Below, piece after piece: positions 1 through 12,724 of a DNA stretch of 64,000 nt (its first letter is position 1; every line of letters starts with the position of its first letter). Made by a program: the position numbers and the translations under genes. Source of the stretch: Perkinsus olseni. Taxonomy: Eukaryota > Perkinsozoa > Perkinsida. The DNA lies in NCBI GenBank assembly GCA_013115125.1, contig JABANN010000095.1, positions 1-64,000 on the forward strand, in the 5' to 3' direction. The notes beneath the pieces were generated by a model, which was not told the origin of the DNA, searched no databases, and was given only the letters and a program-made list of their open reading frames with translations.

Positions 1-1166
1 GCGTATCCTACCAGAGGCCCGGTACCACTACACCCACTCGTTATGATGAGACCAGTAGCCCCCGCACCTACAACGGGCAGGAAATGTGCTCAGCTCTCGC
101 GATCTTCATCGGTTTCCGTGACCCAGGCTACTTCCATTCTGTGACAATCCCGAACCTCGAGCCTGGGTCAGTTATCACGATCCACAACGCCGCCAGTGTG
201 TCACGCAGCTTCTCCCCTCACCCAAGAATTCCGGCAAGCGACTCCACCAGACACAGCGTGGCACTTCTCGGTGACCTAGGCGCCAACGGCAACGAGATAA
301 GCGGCGCACATGGCCTCGGTACCATGGAGTTCCCGCCTCCCGATCCCAGCCCTTCCCTTGTTCACCTGCAAGAGAATGAGCGCCTCAGGCTCATCATTCT
401 TTATGGTGATCTCGCTTATGCGAACGGTTATGGGATTATCTGGGACCAGTTCGGTGCGGAAATGGAGGACAGGTTTGCGATGAGAACTCCCTTCGTGACG
501 AGTGTTGGCAACCACGAGTACGTATCCACTTGAAACCCTGAGGGGTGGTATCCTGACTTCGGTAACTACGATCAGCTGGACTCCGGTGGTGAGGGTGGGG
601 TTCCATTCTCTCATCGCTATCCAATTGGTGATGGTTCGAAGGCTAACTATTGGTTCTCATTTGACTTTGGTTTGGTACACTACGTTATGATGTCTACTGA
701 ACACAACTACCTAAATGGCAGTGCTCAGCATAAGTGGATAGAAGATGATCTCGCCAATGTTAACCGTACCAAGACGCCATGGGTCATCGTTACCGGTCAC
801 CGGGCGATGTATCAGACTTGCAAGGGCTTCCAGTTAGACCAAGAAGTGGCGGAGCACTTGATATCGGATGTCGGTCCGCTGCTGACCAAGAATCGCGTTG
901 ACGTGTTTGTTGCTGGCCACTATCATCTCTACGAGCGCACTGCCGCTATCAACGGCATTGTGCATGTCCTGGCTGGCTCCCCTCGCTTCATGGAAAGCCC
1001 TTGCGAGAGAGTGAAGACGCCATGGTACAGGAAGGGTCTGTTCACTCATGGCTATGTCGAGCTTGACGTCGTTAACTCGAGTCTCCTTAATTTCACCTAC
1101 TGGGGCTATAATGCTACCTTGGGTTCTATTACCGTACAAGATGCTTTTTATGTCTCGAAGCCTTAG
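1..1166 (+). CDS. Purple acid phosphatase, 5'-partial, one in-frame TGA
   Basis: Metallophosphoesterase of the purple acid phosphatase family, which hydrolyses phosphate monoesters with a two-metal centre and is usually secreted or lysosomal. The frame is open from base 3, so the 5' end lies outside the window; the segment RTYNGQEMCSA followed by IGFRDPGYFH and NLEPGS matches the N-terminal fibronectin-like part of the family. All metal-ligand blocks follow in order: LLGDLG, YGDLAYANG, VGNHEY, VTGHRAMY and GHYHLYERT. The reading frame is broken only by TGA at 531-533, just after GNHEY; the same frame then continues PEGWYPDFGNYDQ to a TAG at 1164-1166. No GT-AG intron can remove the stop. It may be a young pseudogene, an assembly error or a GGA-to-TGA change, since family members often have Gly-Asn-Pro here. 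Family identity is sure; functional state is not. Confidence 0.88.
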
Positions 1167-1945
1167 TGATGTCAATAATGCTGTTACAGTCTGTATTATC
1201 GAAGGAACTAGTAGTGCAACATGTTGACTAAGTGCGTCCACCATGTCTCGTGACGGCGGCCAAATATTATTATATCGTTATACTAATGCACTGTGTAAGT
1301 GTAATGAAGTACATAAGTGCTCATTATCAGCAGGTTGCATTCTTCCCTGCTAATCACAGGGAGTACAACTCATCGCCGGCCGAAAATTTTACCACTTCGT
1401 GCTGCCATCGGCCTCTCAGAGGGACATCATCCCCCCACGACCTTTTTTGATCTTTAATTTTTGGCGCTAAGGCAAGTCCAATGGGTGCCATGAACTTTGT
1501 TGTGAATCTCTCAGTCGGTAACCTTATCCAACCTTATGATCTTACAGTATCATTTTTTCTGTCATTACAACCGTTCGGTCCTGGTTCCGATTCTCAGCTA
1601 GAGTGCCTCTTGCGTTGCCTCGACAGACCAGGGAACTGATGGCGTATCGGGGGAACAATGGGAGCTAAGGCGACTCGCATAGCCCTCTACTCGGCCCCAC
1701 GCAAAACCTGGCCATCACCGGTGACTCCGATGACCCCGAAAGCTTTTCACTCGGCACCAATGATGATGATACCTACGTCATGAGCCGCCTCCCTGAAGGG
1801 GCCACAAAGCCTTTGTGACAAAGGTAAGCAGCAGAATGCTCCGCTCCTAGTAGACTTTCAACGGCAGCCACAATGCGGCGTTCAAGTTCTTCTCCTCCGA
1901 ACTTCCCCTCGTCTGTTGAGCACCCCGGTCGCCGCCGTGCTGTCT
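1167..1945. other. Intergenic, no supported gene
   Basis: About 780 bases after the phosphatase stop. Short open stretches exist (for example about 40 codons ending at the TGA at 1815-1817), but none has a start, splice context or recognisable family. Nothing else is seen. Confidence 0.5.
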
Positions 1946-2953
1946 ATGCTGTTGCCAACGTTCAACTCTTTCCTATCAGCCGAGCCCCTGTGGATGCTGA
2001 CAATTAAATGCCCCCACTGCGCCACCGCCTTCGCGGTTTACGTCCACACCCAGGCCTTGCCGGAGTGCTCTCCGCCGACCTTACCGAGCCCGGTTCCCAC
2101 AGCATCATCGCCCGACACGTCAAGTGGCTCGCCCTCTGAGTTCTCGCCCTCATCTAGATCCCCCTCCCCTGCTGAGTCACCGCCGTCTGTGTCGCCGCCG
2201 CGTCGTGAGAAGGAAGTCCTCGGCTCGTTGCGGCAGCGGTCGGGTCTGCGGCGAAGCGCTCGGATTCGAGAGTCTCAAGTCGCTCAACTGGACGACGATT
2301 TCAGTCGCACTTCGGCGTCTGATGGTGTCCGTAGGAGCCGTCGCCTCAAGAGGCTACGACGTAGCAGGTTGTACGATACAGAAGACTCGGACAGATTCTG
2401 GTCGACTGATTCTGATGAAGTTGATGAAGCTCGCAGCCGCCCTGATGAACGTACAAGGGAAGACAAGCGGCGAACGTCATCGCCAGAGATCCCCCAGGGC
2501 GATATGGAAAGAGACACTGTTGTCGGGAACTCAGATGAAGGTCCGGCTTCCACTGTGCCGGGCAAGGGCGAGGCACACAACAGGGAGGCATCAGCAGACC
2601 TGCCAGAGGTTGGAGGCGTCGACTTGGATATTTCTAATTTGGGCGACGGAGGCGGCTGGGTGGAGCACAGCATTTCCCCGACTATGAGAAAGGCGCTGGG
2701 GGTCGGGCGCGAGACGATCAACGAGAGTGAGAGCCATCACCGCCCGAGGAACAACTTGGGAGCTATCAAGGCGGAGCGATGCGAGGAGCAACTGAGAACT
2801 GCAAGGTCCAATCTCGGATACGTGAAGCTGGAACTCTGTGATGCCACGTTGCCAGCAGGGGTTGGACAAACTCGGCCTCCGACCGCCGTGAAGCAGGAGC
2901 TACACCGACAGCCTGCAGCAGAAATTTCGATTGTCAAACGCGAATGGCGATAG
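1946..2953 (+). CDS. Ser/Arg- and acid-rich protein with four SUMO-consensus sites
   Basis: Not recognised as a known family. The frame is open from 1784 and the first ATG is at 1946, giving about 335 residues; a 5' exon cannot be excluded. It starts with a CPHC pair, then a Pro/Ser-rich stretch, a basic region with RRSARIRE and RRSRRLKRLRRSR (nuclear-localisation-like), an acidic region with many Glu-Asp-Arg, and a C-terminal ~75 residues holding four matches to the SUMO-attachment consensus (hydrophobic-Lys-x-Glu): IKAE, VKLE, VKQE and VKRE. Two of these sit in a small internal repeat, NNLGAIKAE and SNLGYVKLE. This composition suggests a nuclear, chromatin- or transcription-related protein, which is inference. 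A stop codon ends the frame 215 bases before the next gene starts. Confidence 0.5.
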   Translation: MLLPTFNSFLSAEPLWMLTIKCPHCATAFAVYVHTQALPECSPPTLPSPVPTASSPDTSSGSPSEFSPSSRSPSPAESPPSVSPPRREKEVLGSLRQRSGLRRSARIRESQVAQLDDDFSRTSASDGVRRSRRLKRLRRSRLYDTEDSDRFWSTDSDEVDEARSRPDERTREDKRRTSSPEIPQGDMERDTVVGNSDEGPASTVPGKGEAHNREASADLPEVGGVDLDISNLGDGGGWVEHSISPTMRKALGVGRETINESESHHRPRNNLGAIKAERCEEQLRTARSNLGYVKLELCDATLPAGVGQTRPPTAVKQELHRQPAAEISIVKREWR

Positions 2954-3170
2954 ACGAGTAGTTGTAGCGACGAATGGAGTTTCCAGATTTTTATTCGCTC
3001 CCTTTGCGTTCCCACTAACTGCTGGACCAGTAGGAACGTGGTGGCTGCCGTTGGTCTTTTGTATCACTTGTGGGCGCTCCGAGGACTGTGTCGAACGGAG
3101 GTGGGGGTATCTTTTGGGTTACGAGAGATCTCCACACTCACAGGCTCTGTGCACTCAGTCTATCATTGTG

Positions 3171-6100
3171 ATGTCTACTACCACTACTACCGTCACCACT
3201 ACTACGACCACTGTAAACCCTTCACACGACCCCAGGGTTTTAGTGCCACCCGGTCAGGAGGTAAGTTGGATTGTCTAGGACTTAGTGCCTCCTGCTAATT
3301 GCCTCTCAGGGCATCTTCTCGTGGACCACCCTGCTAGGTGTCCGTTGCGGGCCGCCGAACTCGGGCCTGAAACATGCCACGGGCCACAGCTACCATGCTG
3401 TGGACAATGGCCATATGGACCACGGCACTTCGACGCCATTATGTGAAGTGCTCACTTGGGACACCGTCCTCAGACATCTACTGGTACACCATCATACACC
3501 ATCCTTGCGCGTTGCTCATCATTACCACAGAAACAGCGGTCATTCATTACCCATCACGACCGTTGCAACCGGTTCTGATGGATTCTGCGTCTCGGTCGCC
3601 TTTACCCTTATTCCCCCTTCTCAGGATTCCCTAGGTCTTTACATCGTCATAGCGCTTGTGCTGGCTGGGTTGAATCTCCTATTGAAGTGGTGGGAGGCCA
3701 GGGCCGCTAGGAAGCGAGCGGGCCAAAAACTGAAGGTCAGCAGGCAAATAGCAATCCTTTCAAAAAACAGAGCCTCGCCGGAGGTGGCGAGCCTTGCATC
3801 ACCTCAGGAACCCCGTATCGCGCTGGACGACGGCGCCCCCTCATCGCGGGCCGCGTGGCATCGTGCTCAGAAGGTGGTCATTCGACAGCTGTTCAACTTC
3901 AACGGTTCGGTCGCCGTCAACTGGTGCATCCTGGGGCTGTCCACGCTGCAGTCCCTCACCTTCGGTTTGAGGTGGACTACCAGAAGAATCGACAACACCA
4001 CCATTTACCTTGAGTTCATCGCCAACTTCCTGGGCCTTGTCGACACCGCCGTGAAGCTCCTTCTCACCTGGCGTCACTGGTCTCAGTACGTCCGAGTCCT
4101 CGTCTGGCGGCTGCCCGTCGAAACGCTGTTGATCCGCTCCCTTGTCCTTCAAGGGAAGAGTTGGTGGTCCTTCTGCTTCGCCGCTAGCGCTAGAATGTCC
4201 CATGCGTGGCGCAACTTCACGCTCGTCTCCGACTACTGGCAACGGAAAGGGCAGAACTCCTTCAAACACGAAGTCCTTAACGTTATGGTTATCGTTTTCT
4301 GTTGGTTGTGGCTCGCCTCTAACACCATCCTCACAGTGGAGATTCTCGGCGACGCTGGCTTCCTCAAGGAGAGCTTCTCCTTGCCACAGCAAACTTCAAG
4401 CAACACTGATAGGAGAGTCTGGTCGCTCTTCCAAGCGATGTACTTCACTATTATCACAATCACAACGGTAGGCCTCGGTGACTTCAAGCCACAGAGCATC
4501 CTCGGTAGGCTGGTCGTTCCCTCCATCATCCTGGGAGGTATCGCAGCCTTCTCATTGACGACCACCAAGTTCCTGCTTCTTGTCCGCAACCAGCGTATTG
4601 GCCTTCGCCACTATCGAAGATACGGTTCCCGGCTGAACGTGCTGGTCACTGGCGACCCGGATCTGGATTCACTGCTCAACTTTATACTCGAATTTTTCCA
4701 TCCGGAAAAATTTGGAGTAAAATATGACATGATCGTTTTGGTGCCACATCGCCCAAGTGAGAGGGAAGCTTTGTCGTGAAGATACGCCTGGGTATCTTGA
4801 GCTCACTTTGGCACCCTGACGGTCAGAAAGATACCCCGATTTTTATACTTGTTGTTGCGATTTTTTATGGAGGAGATAAGCCCCTTTTTGGCGCTCAACT
4901 GGCAAGGTTTGTCGATATCACAGCTCGTGACGGACTTTGTGATTTGCATGCTTCGACCTTGGATACTTTAACAACGGACGATAGGTTCATAGGCGAGCTT
5001 CGGATACCCACGAGACATTCTGACTGGTAGAAATTCTAGTGAGTGGTGGACCTATGTCGCGCAGGATATTTTAGGATTCTACAGCAGAGTCAAAGATGCC
5101 CGATCAACAGAAAGACCGTCGTCTTTTCTTAGTTTCAGCGGACGGCGAGTCCTTCTTCTACAAGCTCCGTGAGCGTCTCACCAAGACGGAGATTGGGAGG
5201 TCCGCCATTGGCCAGCTGTGGTTCCACCATGGCACCATTATGAATGTGAGCGGCATGGGGGAGCTCGATAAACCAGTCCTGAAGGCCGGAATGGACTCTG
5301 GAAGCGCATTTTTCGTGTAAAAATGGATTCCAGAGTCGACTCTGGGTTTAAGGTTTGGTTTATTCAGCGAAGGGATGGTCTCCAATTTTTCGTTCTAATG
5401 CCGCCCGACAGCTGCTGCTGTCGGTTGTCGTTCATGGCGTAAACGCTCGTCGATGCCGAGAGCCTGTTCCTCGTCAGTCCCAAGACGTTCGTCTCATAAT
5501 TGGCCCCGATGCAGGAGGGGGCGGCGGCGTCGCCACGCAGCATCGACCGCAGTGTATATGGGTAACCACACTCGGCCCGCTGTTGTGAGTGTTGCGGTAC
5601 TCGATGATAGCCTCGTCAGAGACCAACTCTGTCTGCGCCCACTACACCGGAGTTGAGCCCTTCTAGCGTTTTTAGAAGCTTCGCCCACGTCTATAGCCCC
5701 CCGAGCCTCCAGTACTCTCCATAAGATAGATACTCCCGGATACGTCCTCGCGTGTCCCTGAAAGGGAAGATGCAGAGAACGCCTTGAGGGTCCTCGCCAC
5801 CAAACGCGCCGTTGAAAACTACACGGGTGTCAGAATAATAGCTTGCGCCCTCGGAAGTGCAGACCTTTTCATAGCGGCTGGTGAGGGGACTCAGGGCCCG
5901 CGAAGTGATTCTGCCATGGGCCGCACGGCGCTTCCGTTGCCTTCAGGACTTCGGCCGTGGGAAGTCCTTTGCCTCCACGAGTGGCGAGCAACTCTCTTGG
6001 GAGCCTCATGCCGCGTGCCTTGCTTTGGGACCTTCGTAAGTTTTCCGGATACCATCCTCGATTGAATGGCTCTCGTTGGGGCTCAGCAGTCAGTAGCTCT

Positions 6101-9100
6101 TCAGCGGTCCATCGAATGCATCAGCAAGAGCACGGGGTCCCCTATTACGGAACAGTTCCGAGGAGGTTCCGTGTATTTCGAAAGTAATTCAGCCAACCAG
6201 TCCGCGCTGAGGTGCTCAGCCGTTGGCACCGCCGTCACTTAGCATCAGTCCATCCATAGAGGGCAAGGCGCTCTCTCAAATCCCAAGCATGGATTTGGTG
6301 GCCTGTCCTTCCTGTTGAGACCATTCCAGAGGATGACCCGGCCATACCACTCCCCTGACAGGTGTCGAACCTAGTGTTCGCGGTAGAGGAGGACCCGGCA
6401 CTGGTCAGCGCCTTCAACTGGGAGGATAAGCTCATATCCATAGACGACCAGGTGGAAGCTGCCCCCGACAGCGTCGTACCTAGCATGCTCAGGAGCCCGA
6501 CGATGGAGACCCTCAGAAGAGCTGGAGGGCTGCATACGAGCACTCATTGGGCCATGAACTGTGAGCTACTGCGATGCTCGCCTTATCACTAGGCAATCCT
6601 AATAACGGCAATCCAAATGTCGCGCGCCACAAAATTCCGTCTCTCCCAAGGCCAGCTTCGACAGCGAAGACATCACCGTATCACCTCCTGTCTGATTGAG
6701 ACAGGTACGGTATTCGCTTGAGCTCTACTTACCGCGGATGGGCCTTCACTGACATCCTACATCAGAGCGCTTCCATCAGCGACTATCGAGTTACTCTCAT
6801 CGGAATAGTCGAGGTAACAACGCTCGTGGCGGTAGTCGTGTTTTACATTGTGTTTTAAGAAAAATTTCCAGCTCTGTTCGTGCAGAAATTGAACGGTTTG
6901 ATGGTGAAACTTTCAACGTTGGACGCAAGCGGAGCGAAGGATAAAACAACTTCCATCGGGCATCCTGGCGATGGCTCTTTTTCACGCCCGCTTTGTTCTT
7001 TCTGATCCTCGCCTTGCACCGCCATATTCACTCCCGTGATCGGCATCTTTGGTAATCTCTGCAGATTACTATGGTAGACGGTCAGAAGGAGCTGTCGGTG
7101 TATATCAATCCAGGCTCGCTCTATCGAGTACCCCACGACAAAGGGGTCGAGGTCGGGGGCCATCTGCCCGCCCGAATCACCCCCAAAGACTTTAGGTGGT
7201 CGGCGTCTTCATAGCGACCACCGCGGACGCCGTAGCGCAGCCAACCGGCCATCCCGACTTGTACGGCCGGACGCCAACCCCGGACGATGATGAATACAGT
7301 GAGAGATCACGAGGCGACCCTCCACTCCATCACAATCAGGCGACTCCTCCGCCACTGACTCCTACAGCGAGTGCTCGATCAGGCTGGACGGGAGTTTGGA
7401 TGACGATCGAAAGGTGCGTCCACCTGCCGCTGGTGCTCTGGCGTACCGTTTTGACAGGTCTTAGAAGACAGACCGCCAGAATGCGATTTCATAGAGCCCG
7501 AGAGGCTCCTCGAAATTTGGAAGGAGGGGGTCATTGAAGGCCGGAGACAGGTTGCTATGCGAGTGAGGCCCTCTGCGCCACCGCTCTGAGCTCAGCCGTA
7601 TGTTGGAAATATCATCCTCAATCTCTTCTGAAGTCAGCATAGCCATATCATTCTTTACACAACACAATTATCCTAGCTACAGAGACAGATGGTCTCAATA
7701 CCAGAGATGCCTCTAAATCACCGCAGTAGCACAAACGCTTAACGTATATCGGCTTCCCATCTTACCTCCGTACGAGATTCGACGATCACAACAGCTTGAA
7801 AGCAGCAGATAAGGGCGCCCTCTGATGACAGCTACAGTGGGCCTCGGCCATCGCCTCTCGTACCAGCTACTGATCACTATTCTCAAGCCGTTGAGGCCGA
7901 GGGAACATCATCCCAGGGCTTTGGTTCGTGCTGCTTGTCCTCGTTGGGCGCCTTTCGAGGTCCTCTCCAGTGGCGCCCTGCCGATAGACGACATCCATCA
8001 GCTCATGATGGACCCCCATGTTACCAAAAAATTAAAGTATCATTCTGTGACTACGGATACTACCAACACGATGGCTGCTGCAGGGCGGCGGTACGAGAGA
8101 GGATGAAGCTGGAAGAAACCAACAGAGAGGCGCACCTCAACCGAGGGGCTGCCAATAAAAGTGAATCGCTGGCCCCCGCGGATCACCGGTAGAAAGACGG
8201 TCTCGGCAGAGTCGACTCGAGCCTCGGTGACCGAGACCACCCTCCCTCCACCACTGAAGGCCCTCACCCATCCAAGTCCCGGGTAGTGCCTAGAAGTAGA
8301 TCACTACTCACCGTCGGTTCGGCTTTAGGTGTAAACAGCAAAGGTTCGTCCTACTGTGCTGTTGTGGAGAGCTGCCTGCTGTGGAGACGCTCCGTCACTT
8401 TGCGAGGACCTGTCGGATGCAGGTCGGCCGTCACAGACCTGTTCACCCGGTTTGACTAACCACAATCATCTGATACCGAATGCGAGGACGGAATCAAATT
8501 CTGACCCTCTCCCCTTTCCTTCCCCCTGTGGTTGAGGGTCATCCCAATGATTTTAGCGGGCTTCATCTAGCCCCAGCTGCTGTCGTCGATCGGGCATTCT
8601 CCATCACCAGGTGCTCATCCTCTCTCCATTGCCGCCCCCAACAGTCCAACTCCTAGGTCGGTTGGGGACAGCCATTGTGTCGTGGAGGGATGCATCGTCA
8701 TCAGGCGTTGGATCGGAAAGGACCGACACCCCCATCAGGGCCGAGAAGAAGGTCCCCTAGGGCGTTACCATTGGGGGCTCCGAAACACCGAACGCGATCA
8801 GGTCGATAAGAAAATTTGGTACCTTCAAGGCGACCCCCTGAAGGCCAGCCACCTTCGTCGGGCAGGATATCTTCGAGCCCGGGCGATCATGGTCAACAGC
8901 AACAAAGATACCATCCCGTCCTCTTCAGAATGTTTTCCAAACCCCAGGTCATCGGCGGTCTACAGTCGGCTGAGGGAGGCAGTGGCACCTCCGCTGACGT
9001 CAGACAGGTAGATCCCTGCAACCTCATGCCATGGGACCCGCATGCCAAGTCAGGTCTTCGCGGTGAGGCTCATCGAGCAGCTCCTTAACGTTGATCTGGC

Positions 9101-9300
9101 CGAGCGGACGGCTGGTGACCCGTTGGCCTTCCTGTCCGCCCGACGACCACCGGTCATTGCTGAGCTCTTCCACGAGAAGAGCCATCGGTGGGGGCTCCGG
9201 TCGAGTGGAGGGAACGAAGCTCGTTATCAGTCTCATTCCGATTCGACCCGACACGGCCACCGCTCCGCCTCCCTTCATCGATGAGATGACCGCCCCGCAC
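3171..9300 (+). CDS. BK-type (Slo) potassium channel, multi-exon
   Basis: Calcium/voltage-gated K+ channel of the Slo family. Exon 1 is 3171-3260 (ATG in a Thr-rich stretch), the intron 3261-3309, exon 2 3310-4756. A His-rich segment precedes one extra membrane helix (LGLYIVIALVLAG), as in the S0 of BK channels, then S1-S6; the selectivity filter TTVGLGDF lies near 4465-4490. The S6 exit is followed by RLNVLVTGDPDLDSLLNF and DMIVLVPHRP, the start of RCK1. A 328-nt intron (4757-5084) leads to IGQLWFHHGTIMNV and KAGMDSGSAFFV (5085-5320). ALRVLATKRAVENYTGVRIIA (about 5783-5850) and EVLCLHEWRATLLGASC (about 5960-6030) continue RCK1. An RCK2 exon is seen at 8811-8930 (IWYLQGDPLKASHLRRAGYL), and 9030-9090 (MPSQVFAVRLIEQLL) fits later RCK2. 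Exon joins between 6.2 and 8.8 kb are not resolved. Channel identity is firm; the 3' end is not. Confidence 0.82.
6619..6638 (+). repeat. Intron-associated 20-mer, divergent copy
   Basis: GTCGCGCGCCACAAAATTCC differs at one position from the copy inside PRP8 intron 8 (GTCGCGCGCCACGAAATTCC, read in PRP8 sense). It lies in the gap between RCK1 and RCK2 exons of the channel, followed by a possible acceptor (CCCAAGGCCAG), so it may be intronic, but the flanking exon joins are unresolved. Confidence 0.6.
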
Positions 9301-12172
9301 AATCGCGAAGTCTATCGCTGCGGCCGCTGGGCTGCTGGGAAAGTAACCCCCGGCTGGGGGCCTGCAGGAGGAGAGCCTCTGTAGGTGATGCTACCGAGTC
9401 GAGTGTGGACGGGGGTTCTCGTGGAAGCCTTTCGAAGTGAAAGCTTCATGTCGATCGTGGAGAGCCTCCTCAAGCACACTTCAAAGTAAGCGACCACTGG
9501 GAGCTGTTAGACTAATAATTCTAATTCATTTTGAATCGCGCTGGAGGTCGGTGGGTGTTAGGTAGGGACTAGCTGGAAAAGAATAACCCGGTCGCTTGTG
9601 GGCTCTTGACGCTTGCACCATCACGTTGTGCGGAATGTAGTACTTGAGAGTAGATCGGGCTCATAGTGAACGAGATGGAGCAGATAGGAAAGAGTTGGAA
9701 GAATGGGAGTTGATAATGCTAGTATGAGTACAGCCCGATTGTGTTATGTAGACAGTGCACGCCTGCGTAGTGAGGACCCCCCACCTCCGTTCTCCCCAAT
9801 CTAGCGGATTAGCACTCCCATTGTGTGGTCTCAGGATCGAGGCAGTTGATGTTTCCTGGATAACCAAACCCTACGGCCAGCTGCGGAGGCATTTCCTCAG
9901 TAGATGAAGGACGCGGTCGTCCACCAACCGATCGCTCCGAAATCAGGAACTTCTGGATCTCTGCCCGTTGCGATTATCCGCACCGTCGAGTACGTTCTAA
10001 CGCCGGAGGCTCGAGGAGACGACGATGACGACGGGTAGGCTGCTGCTGGCTCCCAGCTGCCCGACCGAGCTCTTGTCTGGCCCAGTCCCGAGGGAATGGC
10101 TGGAGTGACCATGTCCCACCCGATGCTGCTCACCAACCCACCCCATGAGTTGCCCCTCAGCAAGGGTGAGATCATCTCACAGCTTGACAGGCGGCCACCT
10201 CCTCACAGGAGATTCGGTCATAGTCCTGCAGGAGAATCGCCATCACTTCCCTGCTGCTCGACGAGATGAGTGCGAAACAGTACAGAAGCGGCCAATGAGT
10301 AGTCCTCTTCCCGATGCCCTGCAACCCTACTGGCGGTGACGATCAGAACGATACCAATCCATGCGCAGCGTCAGGCTGTCACGGTGGGTGCCCGGTGCTT
10401 CGAGAAGGGAGACGGAACCTCGCACAGAGGACAAGTGGGTGCTTCAATTGCTCATTATCCTCGGTGTTCCTTCGAAAAAGTTGTTACCTGTGCAGACCGG
10501 CAGACGACTCTCCGGTACCTGCGGGTCGTCTGGGCTTCCGTCGGAGTGCGCTGGCTGCCTTGGTCGTAGCGGCAGCTAAGAAGGGAGGGGACACCGAACA
10601 GGAACTGGTGAGCCGACCCTGATGAAAATCCGATGACGCCCTTGCCTCCTACGGGCTCTAACAATCATCCAAAGACTGTTCGTGGACGATCCGCATTGGA
10701 CAGACCAAAGGCCATGTCATTCCCTTAGTCTCGTCTCTCACCGATCGTTAACCCCTCCGGGTGAGAGCCATAACACCTGAAGACTCGTCAGTAAATCTTT
10801 GAGGGCGCACATACTCGACCATGCACCATGGGCCGTTCTCGTTGTTCCCAACGGAATCTTCTTACTGCGCAACACAGAGATCTTAGCTCCAACCCTGGCG
10901 GTGGTGGTGTTGCACTAACGCGTCCTACAGGAGACGGAGGAGGCGGAGTACCAGAAGGCCAAGGAGGAGCTGGTCGAGAGTGACAAGCAGCATCGCCGAG
11001 CATTCGGCAGCTTTTGGTCTCCAACCGGTCTTGAGGCGGGAAGTCGAAGAACCTCGATAATATCGGGGAGCAGGAGCTCCTCAGCGAACCCTGAGGTCCC
11101 TCACTCCGTACCATCTGCTGCCGAAGGTGGGACTCCACGTTGCCTGGCGATTGGGCTGCTCCTGCTGGCCAGGCCCCCGCCGCGAGTCCGTAGAGAGCCA
11201 CCAGACACAGGAGACAGTATCATCGTTCGGGTCTGTCTCGAGTGAGGGTACGTTGAGTGCGAAGGGTCGCTGAACCAGCCCAATTGAGAGTAACACAGTC
11301 TGTGTTACACAGACCCAGTCAGATCCATTGAGATACGTCAAATCACAAGTACTGATTACAGTAACTTATAGCTTCAAAATATGCGCTAAGATACTCGTGG
11401 GGAAGTTCGAGGCATCGCTGCTTCCGGTCACCTGGCCGAGTGCGAGTGTGATTGTCCGTTTTCCCTGTAGCTACTGCTACAGCCCAGCGGTCGTCATCAA
11501 GCAAGCAAGTGCGTATTGTCCCACACTGGGAGGAGGAGGAGGAGGCTGCGGTGGCCCCCAACCCAAGAAGACGGAGACGGAGCTCTCTGGCGGAAACCAT
11601 CATGCAGACAACGGAGATCTTGAAGGACTACGGCGCTCGTCGCGGGGTAGCCAGGCGCTGTGGTCAGCGTGATGGAGTGCTGTCTCGCCCTGTCAGTCAG
11701 CTGAGCCCGCTCCTCAAGGCCTCCTCAATACACTCGCGAAAAAGAGTTTGATCTCCGCGGGTGAGGAAGGGTCATGCCTCGGAAGCCATCGGCTCATCTG
11801 TTAGACGGAGGAGTCGTCCTGCCGGACATCGCCAGCTTGACCGGACACGGTTCAACACTGACTGGCGGCGGCGGCGAGTCGAGTGAGTTCATATCCTCGA
11901 TCCGTCACCCACTAGTTCAACCTAATGCAGGTTTCCGAGGCGAAGCACCGCCCACTGGTGAGTTGCCACGTTTTAACGATCCGCTCAGTCCGAGCAAGTT
12001 GAAAGGTCCCCATTGGCCGGAGCCCCCATCTACCGCTGACTCGACCGGGCGAAGGCGCATCAGCACGACGGTGGGGCAGGTGAACCCCATGGAGAAGTAC
12101 GGCTCCTTTCCGAGCTTTGAGACAGCCCAACCTCACCACCAGGTTCACCCGCCCGTCCTGAGCTTAGCATGA
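9301..12172 (+). other. Candidate 3' exons, perhaps the channel's cytoplasmic tail
   Basis: The + strand holds several open segments bounded by plausible splice sites: about 9388-9486 (ending at GTAAGCG), 10930-11122 (starts after a TCCTACAG acceptor and reads ETEEAEYQKAKEELVE), 11520-11690 (acidic run then RRRRRSSLAETIMQTTEILKDYG) and 11940-12172, preceded by the acceptor CTAATGCAG and ending in LSLA and a stop. No domain is recognised and joins are not proven by phase. They could be the C-terminal tail of the upstream channel or a separate gene. The 141-bp repeat at 9614-9754 would then lie in an intron. Confidence 0.3.
9614..9754 (+). repeat. 141-bp dispersed repeat, copy 1
   Basis: Reads from TGCACCATCACGTTGTG to TTATGTAGACA and matches the reverse complement of 41340-41480 along the whole length with only a handful of differences. 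The copies are in opposite orientation in the window, but copy 2 lies in a minus-strand gene, so both are in sense relative to their surrounding genes. Confidence 0.93.
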
Positions 12173-12724
12173 TGATGGTGTCATCTGGCTCGTTGCTTTT
12201 TAATGTGATAGTCGTTGCGTACTGGAGTTGACTAGTTGAAGCTGTGCCGGTAGCATAAAATCCGACCGAGTCTTTCCGCGACATCACGAGCGCTATTAAA
12301 GCTCCTCGTAGAGCAGGCAGAGTCACAAGTCACGGGGGATGAGCAAGCTAGGCCTTAACGTGAACAGCACCGTCCGAGCTGCTGGACAGTACGAGTAGTG
12401 CTGAGTGCTGGCCTTTGCTTCAACCAAGCGAAGGCTTGTCTCGTGATAAGCCACCTCATGGGTAGTTTCATTGTGAGCGCAAGTCGATGAGAAGAAAATG
12501 AAAACTCTTCTATTGAAGCTAACGCGAGCCGACGGAATAACGGCTGCACCCTGAGCAGAGATGGTTAGGACGCGACTGAAAGAAATCTGTGAAAGGTGAG
12601 CATACGAGAGGGATGATATACTCAGATTGGAATTGGGAGCGCTCGCTTCGACTGATCACGGAACTCTTTTTCACACGTCTGAGTGCCGTAGAGTATTCGA
12701 ACTGGTACTTTGTGGAAATGTCAA

